From assembly GCA_016213105.1 (NCBI GenBank), contig JACRBN010000010.1:1-64000 (forward strand): 64,000 nt of DNA, in the 5' to 3' direction. Shown here piece by piece: positions 34,394-43,463 of this stretch. The translations under genes were made by a program, and so were the position numbers. Source of the DNA: Chloroflexota bacterium (GTDB lineage: Bacteria > Chloroflexota > Anaerolineae > Anaerolineales > Villigracilaceae). The notes under the pieces are model-generated. The model did no database searches and was not told the DNA's origin. It saw nothing but the letters and a program-made list of their open reading frames with translations. The stretch's first letter is position 1. Each line of letters starts with the position of its first letter.

Positions 34394-35014
34394 ATGCAAA
34401 CTCAAACCACCCCCATCACCGCTGTTATTTTCGACTTTGGCGGGGTCCTGATCGAATGGGACCCGCGCAACCTGTACCGCCGCTACTTCGACGACTCGGA
34501 GGCCATGGAGCAGTTCCTCGAAGAGATCGACTTCATGGGATGGAACGCCCACCAGGATAAGGGTCGCCCCTTTGCCGAGGGCGCGGCCGAACTGGTGGCA
34601 AAATTTCCCCAACATGAAACCCTCATCCGCGCCTATCAATACCATTGGGAGGAATCCATCGGCGAGCCGATCACGGGCGTCATCGAGATCATGAAGCGCG
34701 TCAAGCAGGCGGGCTGGCCCCTCTATGGCCTGAGCAACTGGTCGATGGAGACCTTTCCCATCACGCGCAGGAAGCACGCCTTCTTCGACCTGCTGGATGA
34801 TTACCTGCTTTCGGGCCAGGTCAACCTGGTCAAGCCCGATCCCGCCATTTTTCAGCGCATGCTCGAGAAGATCGGGCGCAAGCCCGCTGAATGTGTCTTC
34901 ATCGATGACAATCCCGCCAACGTGGCGGCCTCGCGGGCGCTGGGCATCGTGACCATTCATTATCAATCTCCCGAACAACTGGAAACGGAACTCCAGCAGT
35001 TGGGGATTTTGTGA
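34394..35014 (+). CDS. HAD-superfamily hydrolase (subfamily IA, YihX-like)
   Basis: A 206-residue phosphatase-type HAD protein. Motif I is FDFGGVLIEWD near residues 13-23, motif II LSNWSMETF, motif III lysine in VKPDPAIF and motif IV FIDDNPANV. The FGGV form and the SNW motif place it close to YihX, an alpha-glucose-1-phosphatase, but substrates of this group vary. Cytoplasmic. It appears monocistronic. Confidence 0.9.
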   Translation: MQTQTTPITAVIFDFGGVLIEWDPRNLYRRYFDDSEAMEQFLEEIDFMGWNAHQDKGRPFAEGAAELVAKFPQHETLIRAYQYHWEESIGEPITGVIEIMKRVKQAGWPLYGLSNWSMETFPITRRKHAFFDLLDDYLLSGQVNLVKPDPAIFQRMLEKIGRKPAECVFIDDNPANVAASRALGIVTIHYQSPEQLETELQQLGIL

Positions 35015-35089
35015 ATTCACACGAAGCGGAGTGAGAACGCGTTTTCCGCGCAGCGCGCAGGGGTTTCAGGCTGGGATGTCCAGCCCGCC

Positions 35090-35119
35090 TTGCAATGACA
35101 CGAACAAAGCGTGTACAAT
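35090..35119 (+). promoter_or_regulatory. Candidate promoter for the small membrane protein
   Basis: TTGCAA, 18 bases, TACAAT, 35 bases upstream of the start codon at 35154. The -35 lies in a REP-like TTGCAATGACACG tract. Confidence 0.45.
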
Positions 35120-35153
35120 CCGCGCGCAAAATGATGTAGTCGGAGAGATCAAC

Positions 35154-35528
35154 ATGATCAACAAACAAGGCTTCAGCCTTTGGGCCTTCTTCCTGGGTTT
35201 ATTTTTGGTTCTGGGCGCGCTTTACCTTGATCAAATTCGAGGCGCACAAACCTCCCTGCTCGGACTGTATCAAATCGCGGCGACCATCATCGGATACATG
35301 ATCATGGGCATCGGAGTCACGGTGCTCATGCAGCATCATGGCGCGCGCAAGAACGTTCGGACCATCCTGTTCATGGGCGGGGGAGTGATTGCATTCGTGT
35401 CCATCCTGGCAGATTATGTGGGCGCGGCGACGCCGCCTGGTTTCGATAGATTCCAGATTATTGGACTGGGGATCGGAACCGCCCTGGTCGGAATTGGCTT
35501 TTTCCTGCCGCAAACCCTGCTTCCGTAA
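35154..35528 (+). CDS. Small membrane protein, four predicted helices
   Basis: A 124-residue hydrophobic protein. Helices are seen around LWAFFLGLFLVLGALYL, LYQIAATIIGYMIMGIGVTV, TILFMGGGVIAFVSILADY and IIGLGIGTALVGIGFFLP. No family is recognised. The start at 35154 (MINKQG) has CGGAGAGA upstream and follows a plausible promoter; the longer frame translates repeat sequence. The polyprenyl synthase begins 46 bases later and may share the transcript. Confidence 0.72.
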   Translation: MINKQGFSLWAFFLGLFLVLGALYLDQIRGAQTSLLGLYQIAATIIGYMIMGIGVTVLMQHHGARKNVRTILFMGGGVIAFVSILADYVGAATPPGFDRFQIIGLGIGTALVGIGFFLPQTLLP

Positions 35529-35574
35529 GGAATTCTTCACATCAAACACTCGCCGTCCCCAATGGATAAATGAT

Positions 35575-36573
35575 ATGCAATCGATCATGCTCCCCGCCAT
35601 CGAGACTGAACTGCAACGCCAGGTGTCCCGCCTGGACCAGCCGCGCACCCAACTCTTCCACGAGATGATCACCTATCACATGGGCTGGACGGGAGAGGGC
35701 GCAGGCCCCGAGGCCACGGGCAAACGCATCCGCCCGTTGATGCTGCTGCTGACCACCGCCGCCTGCGGCGCAGACTGGCACCTGGCCCTGCCTGCCGCCG
35801 CCGCCGTGGAACTGGTCCACAACTTCAGCCTGGTGCACGACGACATCCAGGATAACTCCCCCAAACGGCGCGGACGTCTCACCGCCTGGGTGTACTGGGG
35901 CGCGCCGATGGCCATTAACGTGGGCGATGCGCTCTTCGTCCTCTCGAACCAGGCCATGCTCGACCTGCTGCCCTCCCACCCGGCGGGGAGCGTGGCGCGG
36001 GCCGCCTCCATCCTGCACGATACCTGCCTCGACCTGACCCGCGGCCAGTTCCTCGATATGTCCTACGAGAAGCGCCAGGATTTGACTGTGGACGATTACT
36101 GGCCGATGATCGGCGGCAAGACCGCCGCCCTGCTGGCCGCCTGCTGTCATATCGGCGCCCTGCTCGGCGGCGCGGACGAACCCAGACAGGAAGCCTACCG
36201 CTCCTTCGGCCGCGACCTGGGGCTGGCCTTCCAGGTACAGGATGACATCCTCGGCATCTGGGGCAACGAAGCCGTGACAGGCAAATCTGCCGCCAGCGAC
36301 CTGGTGGAGGGCAAGAACTCGCTGCCTGTGCTCTACGGCCTGAGCCGGGGCGGGCCCTTCGCCGCGCGCTGGAAGCAGGGACCGATCCAGCCGGGCGAGG
36401 TGGCCCAGATATCGCAGTGGCTGGTCGAGGCGGGCGCATACGAGTATGCCCAGTCCCAGGCCCGATATTGGACGGAACAAGCCTTGAGCCAACTCGCCGA
36501 AGCCCAACCCCAGGGCCAGGCCGGTCAGATCCTGATCGGGCTGGCAAACAAACTGCTTAAACGGGAGCAGTGA
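35575..36573 (+). CDS. Polyprenyl diphosphate synthase (geranylgeranyl/farnesyl type)
   Basis: A 332-residue trans-prenyltransferase that condenses IPP with allylic diphosphates. The first aspartate motif is VHDDIQDNSPKRRG near residues 88-101; the second is QVQDDILGIWGNE near 220-232. GKRIRPLMLLL binds IPP and GKTAALLAACC is typical. Product length cannot be read safely. It could supply the MenA tail or undecaprenyl and quinone precursors. The ATG at 35575 is chosen because earlier in-frame starts lie inside the previous gene. Confidence 0.92.
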   Translation: MQSIMLPAIETELQRQVSRLDQPRTQLFHEMITYHMGWTGEGAGPEATGKRIRPLMLLLTTAACGADWHLALPAAAAVELVHNFSLVHDDIQDNSPKRRGRLTAWVYWGAPMAINVGDALFVLSNQAMLDLLPSHPAGSVARAASILHDTCLDLTRGQFLDMSYEKRQDLTVDDYWPMIGGKTAALLAACCHIGALLGGADEPRQEAYRSFGRDLGLAFQVQDDILGIWGNEAVTGKSAASDLVEGKNSLPVLYGLSRGGPFAARWKQGPIQPGEVAQISQWLVEAGAYEYAQSQARYWTEQALSQLAEAQPQGQAGQILIGLANKLLKREQ

Positions 36574-36605
36574 CCCGCTCCGCCCGCGTAACCCGCAACC
36601 GTCAC

Positions 36606-36634
36606 TTGACATCGCCCCAGCGGGTGGCTATAAT
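36606..36634 (+). promoter_or_regulatory. Sigma-70-type promoter of tRNA-Gly
   Basis: TTGACA, exactly 17 bases, TATAAT, with the tRNA 5' end 12 bases after the -10. It is a perfect consensus promoter. Confidence 0.92.
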
Positions 36635-36646
36635 CCCCGTCGTTCT

Positions 36647-36718
36647 GCGGGTGTAGTTCAGTGGTAGAACGCTTGCTTCCCAAGCAAGATATCGTGGGTT
36701 CGAGTCCCATCACCCGCT
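36647..36718 (+). tRNA. tRNA-Gly (anticodon CCC)
   Basis: A full cloverleaf of 72 nucleotides without encoded CCA. The acceptor stem is GCGGGTG/CACCCGC with discriminator T, and the D arm is GTTC/GAAC. The anticodon arm is CTTGC-TTCCCAA-GCAAG, and the T arm is GTGGG-TTCGAGT-CCCAT. The anticodon CCC reads GGG codons. Confidence 0.96.
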
Positions 36719-36721
36719 CTC

Positions 36722-36750
36722 AGTCGAGGATCACTTCCTCGACTTTTTTA
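36722..36750 (+). terminator. tRNA terminator
   Basis: A perfect nine-base stem AGTCGAGGA/TCCTCGACT with loop TCACT is followed by TTTTTATTAT, four bases after the tRNA. Confidence 0.93.
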
Positions 36751-36758
36751 TTATCGAT

Positions 36759-36788
36759 TTGTAAGGTAGCTGTTATGTAGCATAAAAT
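36759..36788 (+). promoter_or_regulatory. Candidate promoter of the receptor-array operon
   Basis: TTGTAA, 18 bases, TAAAAT, 33 bases upstream of the first receiver gene. It is the only good candidate in the short gap between the tRNA terminator and a 26-kb run of genes. Confidence 0.5.
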
Positions 36789-36821
36789 ACCCCCATGTAG
36801 AATTGAGCCTGGAGACCGAGA

Positions 36822-37205
36822 ATGTCTGACAAGAAGACCATCCTATATGTCGAAGACAATCCCGATAACCGCATCTTGATCCGGCGCGTCCTGGAAGCGG
36901 AGGGATATGCGGTGATCGAAGCCCCCAATGCGGCGGCAGCCCTCAAGCTGTTGGAAAACGGCCGGCCGGACCTGATCCTGATGGACATCAACATGCCCGA
37001 GATGGATGGGTATGCCCTGACCGCCAGAATCCGCGCGCTGCCCGCCCACACGCGGGTGCCGATCATCGCCGTAACCGCCAATGTGATGCGCGGCGACCGC
37101 GAGAAATCCCTCGAAGCCGGGTGCGACGGGTACATCCAGAAGCCCATCGACATCGACATATTGCCCAACCAGATTGAACGTTACATGAGGAATGCCAATG
37201 GTTAA
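36822..37205 (+). CDS. Stand-alone response regulator receiver 1
   Basis: A 127-residue CheY-like single-domain receiver. The acidic pocket is YVEDNPDN, the phosphoacceptor is D54 in LILMDINMPEMDGY, and the switch lysine lies in YIQKPID. The DIN/DIC-like spacing and the KPID ending resemble receivers that pair with hybrid kinases. No output domain is present, so it signals by protein contact or serves as a phosphate sink. First gene of the array. Its end overlaps the second receiver gene. Confidence 0.93.
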   Translation: MSDKKTILYVEDNPDNRILIRRVLEAEGYAVIEAPNAAAALKLLENGRPDLILMDINMPEMDGYALTARIRALPAHTRVPIIAVTANVMRGDREKSLEAGCDGYIQKPIDIDILPNQIERYMRNANG

Positions 37206-37644
37206 TCCAGCCTCTACGGAAGCACAACCCGTCCGAAAACCGACAATTCCCAAGGATACGACCGTGTTGGTGGTGGAGGACAATGTATCCAATTTCGTCC
37301 TCATCGCCCGCATGTTGGGTTACCTGGGCGTCCACTGCGAGTGGAAGACCTCGGGGTATGAAGTGGTGGAATACGCCGACACCCTGCCCCGCCTGGACTT
37401 GATCCTGATGGACATCCGCCTTCCGTACGAGGACGGCTACGGCGCCTTAAAGAAGATCCGCGCCTCGGACCGTTTGAAGACCATTCCGATCATCGCCGTG
37501 ACGGCGGAAGCCAGCCAGGAACAGATGAACAAAGCCCGCGCCTCGGGCTTCGATGGTTTTTTGGGCAAACCACTCGACCCTGACCGCTTCCCGGACCAAA
37601 TTCGCCGCATCTTAAGTGGGGAACAAGTCTGGGAATTCACATAA
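37198..37644 (+). CDS. Stand-alone response regulator receiver 2
   Basis: A 148-residue single-domain receiver with a 20-residue proline-rich N-terminal extension. The acidic pocket is VVEDNVSN, the phosphoacceptor is D72 in LILMDIRLPYEDGY, and the lysine lies in FLGKPLD. I prefer the ATG at 37198 over 37192 because GAGGA ends six bases before it. Again there is no output domain. It ends three bases before the first receptor gene. Confidence 0.92.
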   Translation: MVNPASTEAQPVRKPTIPKDTTVLVVEDNVSNFVLIARMLGYLGVHCEWKTSGYEVVEYADTLPRLDLILMDIRLPYEDGYGALKKIRASDRLKTIPIIAVTAEASQEQMNKARASGFDGFLGKPLDPDRFPDQIRRILSGEQVWEFT

Positions 37645-37647
37645 ATC

Positions 37648-40600
37648 ATGTCCCTCTCTGACCGTTCCACGCAAACCACGAACAAAGGTGAATTCAAAGG
37701 CAGCCTGAGAACCTCGCTCTCCTTGTGGCTGCTTTTCCTGACCATGTTTCCGCTGCTGGCCCTGGGCGGGCTGGCTTATTGGCGTTCCGATGGATTGCTG
37801 CGCGAACAGGCTGTGACGCAGATGCAGACCCTGCTGAACGGGCAGATGAATGACGTCATTCTGCTGTTGAAGACCAAGGCCATCCGCCTGGAAGGCCTGA
37901 CCAATCGCGAAGAGTTGGCGTCGCTGTTCCAGCAGGCCCTGCACGCCAATCGCAAGAGCACGCGCTTCAATTCGATCCGCAATGATGTGTTGACCCAATT
38001 TCAATCGGTCAACTCGGACGCGGAGAACCCCACTTTTAACCAGGTCTTCCTGGTGCGTTCGAATGGCTTGATCCAGGTGGCCTCACGGAGGGAATGGGAG
38101 GGCGTATCGCTCCGTGACACGCCCATTTATGCCCTGTTGCAACAGGGCCAGCCCGTCACCACCACGCTCTACGATCTCTCCCCGCTTTATCCTGACCAGC
38201 TGGCGATGTTCACCATCCAACCCTATCGCACCGAGGCAGGTTCCCTGATCGGCGCCACGGTGGGGGTGACCGAATCGCATAACTTAAAACTCATCCTGGA
38301 TCCCCTGGTCAACCTGAGCCCATCTGCGGATGCTTATTTTGCGACAAGCACGGGGGCGTTGATTGGGGCGGACCCCTACACGGGTGATCTGTACAGGATT
38401 TATCCTTCCATCAGCCAGAAAACCTCACTTGACTCCGCTTTTGCGGGATTGATGGAGGCGACGGAAGAGTCGCCCCCGCCCGCCTCGCTGGAATTCGTCT
38501 TGAATGACGGCAACAAAGTGATCGCACAAGGAAAATGGCTGCCCGGCATGAATGCCGGCATCGTGCTTGAAATTCATGAAGACGTTGTCCTTGGGCAGAT
38601 CAACAGCCTGTTGCCTTTTACCCTGGCCATCTTCTTCCTGACCATCGTCGGCATGTCAGTTTTGATCGGCCTGGCCACCACCCGCCTGCTCAACCCCGTC
38701 GTTTCGTTGACCGCGATCACCCGCCGCTTTGCGGATGGCGACCTGAACCAGCGCGCCACGGTGAAAGGCCATGACGAGATCGGCCTGCTTTCCCATTCAT
38801 TCAACCAGATGGCGGATGAGTTGCACAACCTTTACACCTCACTCTCCGAAAAGGTGGCGGAACGCACCCGCCAGATCCGCACGGCGGCCGAGGTGGCCCA
38901 GGGCATGACTGCCTCGCCAGGCCTCAATGACCTGATGAACACCACCACGCGCCTGATCGTGGAGCGTTTCGGATATTATCACGCCGCCATTTTCCTGTTG
39001 GATCGCGCGGGCAAGTATGCCGTGATCCGCGCCGCCTACAGCCCGGCCGCCGAGGAACTGCTCGAACGGGGCCACAGCCTGGAGGTCGGTTCGGCCTCCG
39101 TCGTGGGCTGGGTCTCCGCCAACAACCAGCCGCGCGTTGCCTCGGACACCTTCGAGGATCCCATCCACCTCAGGAACACCCTGTTGACGAATACCCGCGC
39201 CGAGGCGGCCATCCCGATCTCGTCGGGCGACCTGGTGTTCGGTGTGCTGGATGTGCAAAGCACCGAACCGAATGTCTTCGACGAAGAAACCATCATTGTG
39301 CTGCGCACCCTGGCCAACCAGATCGGCGCGGCCATCCAAAACGCGAGCCTGGTCGAGTCCACCCAGATCAACTTCCAGGAACTCGAACGCCTGTACCGCT
39401 CCAGCCGCCAGATCGCCCAGGCCCAGACCGAAACCGAGGCGCTGTCCATCGTCAAGGCGGCCCTGCGGGATGCGCCCTACGTGACGGGAATTTTCCGACC
39501 GCAGGACGACAGGCTCGAATTGGAAAGCCTCAACGACTTGCGCGGGCCATTCAACACCGCCCTGCCGCGCGAAATCAAGTTGACCGCTAATGAGACCGTG
39601 CGCCAACTGGCGGGCGAATCGATCTTCGACCTGTCGGCCAACCCCACGATCAACAGCCTGACCGCCATCCCGCACGCGCTCGAATTCCTGTCGGTGGCCT
39701 ACCTGCCGATCATGCGCGGAGAAGCCCTGGATGCCCTGTTGATGATCGGCTCACGCAGTGTCAAGCTGAACCGCTCCTCGCTCCAGCCGTACATCAGCCT
39801 GGCCGACCTGACCTCGATCACCCTCGAAAAGATCGATAGCTTTACAACCACTGACGAACGCCTGCGCGAGTTGAACGCGCTCACCACCATCGGTCAGATC
39901 GTGTCCACGGTATCGGAAGCAGGCGACCTGTTCACGACCCTGCACAGGCAGGTGCAAAACATCATCGGCGACCACAGCTTCAGCGTGATGCTATACGACC
40001 AGGCTTCCAATACCATCCGCGTTCCATATTCATATACAGAAGGCAGGATCGAAAAAATCGATTCCTTCCCGCTGGGTGAAGGCCTGACCTCGGTGCTGAT
40101 CCACTCCAGAAAGCCGCTCCTGATCCAGGAGGATGCCGAAAGACGGACAGCAGCCATGGGCGCCCGCGTGTACGGACGTCCCGCCAAATCGTGGATGGGC
40201 GCGCCCATGATCCTGAACGGCGAAGCGATCGGCGCCTTGATCGTGCAGGATCTCAATCATGAAAAAGTCTTCACAGACAACAATCTGAGATTCCTTTCCG
40301 CGCTGGCGACCCAGGTGGCGGGCGTGATCTACAACGTGCGCCTGCTGGAAGACAGCCGCCTGCGCGCCGTGCAGCTCGAAACCGCGGCGGAAATCGCCCG
40401 CGAGGTCAGCCGTTCCTTCAACGTGGATGAGCTTCTGGCGCGCGCTGTGAACCTGATCCGCGACCGCTTTGACTTCTACCACGCTTCCGTCTTCCTGCTC
40501 GACCTGCCCGGGGACTATGCGGTCATCCGCGAGGCGACCGGCGAGGCAGGCCAGCAATTGAAGCGCGCCGGCCACAAGCTGGGCGTCGGCTCGAAATCCA

Positions 40601-41547
40601 TCGTGGGCTACGTGGCAGGGCGCGGCGAGAGGCTGGTCATCAGCGACGCCGCCAAGGACCCCACCTATTTCGCCAATCCGCTCCTGCCGGACACGAAGAG
40701 CGAGGCGGCCATTCCGCTCAAGGTCGGTGAGCGCATTCTGGGCGTGCTCGACGTGCAAAGCACGCAGATCTTCGCGTTCAACGAGGACAACCTGCGCACC
40801 CTGCAAATCCTGGCCGATCAAATGGCGGTGGCAGTAGCCAACAGCGAATTGTTCTCCGAAACACAGGAGCACCTCTCCGAGCATCGCCTGCTGCATCACA
40901 TCACCACAACGGCCGCCTCTGGAAGCACGCTGGAGGAGGCCATGACCAGCGCGGTGAACGGCCTGCAGGTCACCCTCGGCGGCGACCGCGTTTCCATCCT
41001 CATGCTCGACCGCGACCGCAAGGAACTCCAGATCAGGGCCTCCGTCGGTTACTCGGAGGAGGTTCACCAAATCCGCATCCCAGTGGGCAGCGGTGTGACC
41101 GGCTGGGTGGCGGCGCATCGGCGTCCATTGCGCGTGAATGACATCGCCGACGAACCCCGCTACATCGAGGTCAGCGCCAATACACGTTCCGAGCTGGCTG
41201 TGCCGCTGATCTACCGAAATGAGACCCTGGGCGTGTTGAACGTGGAAAGCGAACAACCCTCGGCCTACAGCGAAGGCGATGAGGAAATGCTCGGTACGCT
41301 GGGCGGCAGCCTGGCGGCCATCATTGCGAATGCCCGCCTGCTCGAACAGATCCGCGCACAGGCTGAACGGGAACGCCAGCTTTACGAAGTGACCAGCAAG
41401 ATTCGCCGCTCCACAGACATCCAGACCATCCTGGAAACGACCGGTAATGAGTTGATGAAACTCATGGGCGCGCGCCGCGCCCGCATCCATATCGAACCTA
41501 CGTCCCCCGGCGGAAACGGTGATGAAAAAGACAAGGAAACAGTATGA
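37648..41547 (+). CDS. Array receptor 1: Cache-HAMP with five GAF domains
   Basis: A 1299-residue membrane receptor. Helix 1 (about 25-46) and helix 2 (about 321-345) enclose an outside region of about 270 residues with double-Cache character. HAMP (about 345-395) and a coiled coil lead to GAF 1 (about 425-569), a degenerate GAF 2 (580-731), GAF 3 (741-900), GAF 4 (905-1071) and GAF 5 (1079-1234). The end is a half-GAF tail (IQTILETTGNELMKLMGA). GAF 1 and 4 have the FGYYHAAIFLLD / LGVLDVQST hallmarks. There is no histidine kinase, cyclase or methyl-accepting domain. It is the only receptor with more than one complete GAF. Its stop overlaps the next start (ATGA). Confidence 0.9.
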   Translation: MSLSDRSTQTTNKGEFKGSLRTSLSLWLLFLTMFPLLALGGLAYWRSDGLLREQAVTQMQTLLNGQMNDVILLLKTKAIRLEGLTNREELASLFQQALHANRKSTRFNSIRNDVLTQFQSVNSDAENPTFNQVFLVRSNGLIQVASRREWEGVSLRDTPIYALLQQGQPVTTTLYDLSPLYPDQLAMFTIQPYRTEAGSLIGATVGVTESHNLKLILDPLVNLSPSADAYFATSTGALIGADPYTGDLYRIYPSISQKTSLDSAFAGLMEATEESPPPASLEFVLNDGNKVIAQGKWLPGMNAGIVLEIHEDVVLGQINSLLPFTLAIFFLTIVGMSVLIGLATTRLLNPVVSLTAITRRFADGDLNQRATVKGHDEIGLLSHSFNQMADELHNLYTSLSEKVAERTRQIRTAAEVAQGMTASPGLNDLMNTTTRLIVERFGYYHAAIFLLDRAGKYAVIRAAYSPAAEELLERGHSLEVGSASVVGWVSANNQPRVASDTFEDPIHLRNTLLTNTRAEAAIPISSGDLVFGVLDVQSTEPNVFDEETIIVLRTLANQIGAAIQNASLVESTQINFQELERLYRSSRQIAQAQTETEALSIVKAALRDAPYVTGIFRPQDDRLELESLNDLRGPFNTALPREIKLTANETVRQLAGESIFDLSANPTINSLTAIPHALEFLSVAYLPIMRGEALDALLMIGSRSVKLNRSSLQPYISLADLTSITLEKIDSFTTTDERLRELNALTTIGQIVSTVSEAGDLFTTLHRQVQNIIGDHSFSVMLYDQASNTIRVPYSYTEGRIEKIDSFPLGEGLTSVLIHSRKPLLIQEDAERRTAAMGARVYGRPAKSWMGAPMILNGEAIGALIVQDLNHEKVFTDNNLRFLSALATQVAGVIYNVRLLEDSRLRAVQLETAAEIAREVSRSFNVDELLARAVNLIRDRFDFYHASVFLLDLPGDYAVIREATGEAGQQLKRAGHKLGVGSKSIVGYVAGRGERLVISDAAKDPTYFANPLLPDTKSEAAIPLKVGERILGVLDVQSTQIFAFNEDNLRTLQILADQMAVAVANSELFSETQEHLSEHRLLHHITTTAASGSTLEEAMTSAVNGLQVTLGGDRVSILMLDRDRKELQIRASVGYSEEVHQIRIPVGSGVTGWVAAHRRPLRVNDIADEPRYIEVSANTRSELAVPLIYRNETLGVLNVESEQPSAYSEGDEEMLGTLGGSLAAIIANARLLEQIRAQAERERQLYEVTSKIRRSTDIQTILETTGNELMKLMGARRARIHIEPTSPGGNGDEKDKETV

Positions 41548-43457
41548 AGTTCGATCTGTGGGCATTTCAGCAAAATGCGTTGAAACGGCTGGGCGGCTGG
41601 TATCTGCTGGTCATGGCTCTGATCGTGCAGATGGCGGCCTTCATCAGTTCCGCCCTGTCCGCCTACTTCGTCCAGAACAATATCCAGCTCGTCAATGAAC
41701 AATTTACATCCATTGCAACCGTCTTCGTGATCGTGGTCTCAATTGGGAACCTCGTCATCCTGGGCTGGACTTATTACGCCACACCCGATGCGCGGGCGCG
41801 CCTGAACGATTGGGCCAGCGGCCGAAAATTACTGAAGGATATTCCCCAGGAGACCCGGGCCTGGAAGCAGGTCAACACGCTGCCCCTGCGATTCGTGCTG
41901 GCCACCCTGATCGTTGCCATCTTCGGCGATACCCTGACGGTGGGCCTGTATGGTCTGGTCACAGGCATCCTTACAGTGGAGCAGATCATTTACGTTTTCA
42001 TGGGCGGGATCGCGGCCACGCTGCTGGCTTCAGCGGTAATCTTCTATTCCCTCGATGTCCTTCTGGTGAGCGTGCGCGACGTGCTTGCGCCCCAGCAATT
42101 TGAGGCGCAGTTACGCGACCTGGCGAATTTCCCCCTGGCCAACAAGTTGATCAGTTCCACGCTGGCGCTGCTCCTGATCACGCTTCTGATCATTGCCCCC
42201 ATCGGATTTAACCATGTCAACATGGCAACCGCGGGAGACGCCCAGGTTGAGAACACCCTGTCGAGCTTCCAGATGCAGTCCATCGCCGCCAGCGGCGTCA
42301 TCCTCATCCTGGGTCTGATGCTGGCCCTGTTCATTTTCCGTTCCCTGACCATACCGATCAAAAGCCTGGTACAGGCGCTGCAGAAAATGGAAAAGGGCAA
42401 TTTCAGCCAGCGCATCAGCATCAATACATCAGACGAGGTCGGCGAACTGGTGGTGCATTTCAACCACATGTCGGAACAAATGAAGATCATGCAGGAGACC
42501 CTCGAAACCGAGGTGAAGGAACGCACCGCCCAGCTGCGCGCCACCGTGCAGGTCAGCAGCGCAGTGACGGCCATCCTGGATGTGAATGAACTGATCGAAC
42601 GGGTCGTGAACCTGATCGCCGAGGCCTTTGGTTTCTATTACGTGGCCCTGTTCCTGGTGGACTCCAGCGGGAAATGGGCCGAGCTCAAAAGCGCCACCGG
42701 CGAAGCGGGCCGCGTCCTGCGCGAAAACAAACACCGTCTCGACATCGAAGGCAGGAACATGGTGGGCGCCACCATCCGCGACCGCGAAGCCAAGGTATCC
42801 ATGGATACCGCTGAAAGCCAGGCGCGCTTCGACAATCCGTTGCTGCCCTACACCCGCTCTGAAATCGCCCTGCCGCTGCTGGTCGGGGATCGCGTGCTTG
42901 GCACGCTGGACGCCCAGTCCACGCGCGAATCCGCTTTCGGCCCGGAAGTCATCGAAACGCTCCAGGCCATGGCAAACCAGATCGCCGTCGCCCTGGATAA
43001 CGCCAGGCTGTTCCAGGAATCCCAGCAAAACCTTCAGGAAATGCGCGCCATCCAACAGCAATACCTGCTCACATCCTGGAAAAGCATTGCCGAGGATCGG
43101 AGCAACCTGACCTACGAAAATGGCGAATTGGAGATGGACGAGTCGCTGCGGGAGATCGAAGTCCCCTTGACCCTGCGCGACCAGTTGATCGGCCAGATCA
43201 GCCTGGCCGGTGATACAGACTGGACGCCCGAAGAGCGGAGCATGATCGAGGCCATTGCTTCACAGGCCGCCCTGGCCCTGGAAAATGCCCGCCTGGTCGA
43301 AGACAGCCAGCAATTGGCGCGTCGGGAGCGCCTGGTGGCCGAGGTCACCGGCAAGATCTGGGCCTCCTCCACCATCGACGGCATCCTGCAAACCACTGTC
43401 AGGGAAATGGGCCGCGCCCTCAATACCGACGAAATCACCATCGAGTTGAAGGCATAG
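41544..43457 (+). CDS. Array receptor 2: six-helix membrane domain, HAMP, GAF
   Basis: A 637-residue receptor. Six hydrophobic segments fall at about 19-43, 52-77, 112-140, 145-175, 201-221 and 247-269, with only short outside loops, so a membrane-embedded or small-molecule signal is likely. HAMP (about 267-320) precedes one complete GAF (about 346-493, NPLLPYTRSEIALPL, LGTLDAQST). A linker with QQQYLLTSWKSIA follows, then an isolated second half of a GAF (about 538-588, IGQISLAG...ALALENARL). The end is the tail IDGILQTTVREMGRAL. Confidence 0.9.
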   Translation: MKFDLWAFQQNALKRLGGWYLLVMALIVQMAAFISSALSAYFVQNNIQLVNEQFTSIATVFVIVVSIGNLVILGWTYYATPDARARLNDWASGRKLLKDIPQETRAWKQVNTLPLRFVLATLIVAIFGDTLTVGLYGLVTGILTVEQIIYVFMGGIAATLLASAVIFYSLDVLLVSVRDVLAPQQFEAQLRDLANFPLANKLISSTLALLLITLLIIAPIGFNHVNMATAGDAQVENTLSSFQMQSIAASGVILILGLMLALFIFRSLTIPIKSLVQALQKMEKGNFSQRISINTSDEVGELVVHFNHMSEQMKIMQETLETEVKERTAQLRATVQVSSAVTAILDVNELIERVVNLIAEAFGFYYVALFLVDSSGKWAELKSATGEAGRVLRENKHRLDIEGRNMVGATIRDREAKVSMDTAESQARFDNPLLPYTRSEIALPLLVGDRVLGTLDAQSTRESAFGPEVIETLQAMANQIAVALDNARLFQESQQNLQEMRAIQQQYLLTSWKSIAEDRSNLTYENGELEMDESLREIEVPLTLRDQLIGQISLAGDTDWTPEERSMIEAIASQAALALENARLVEDSQQLARRERLVAEVTGKIWASSTIDGILQTTVREMGRALNTDEITIELKA

Positions 43458-43463
43458 ATACCC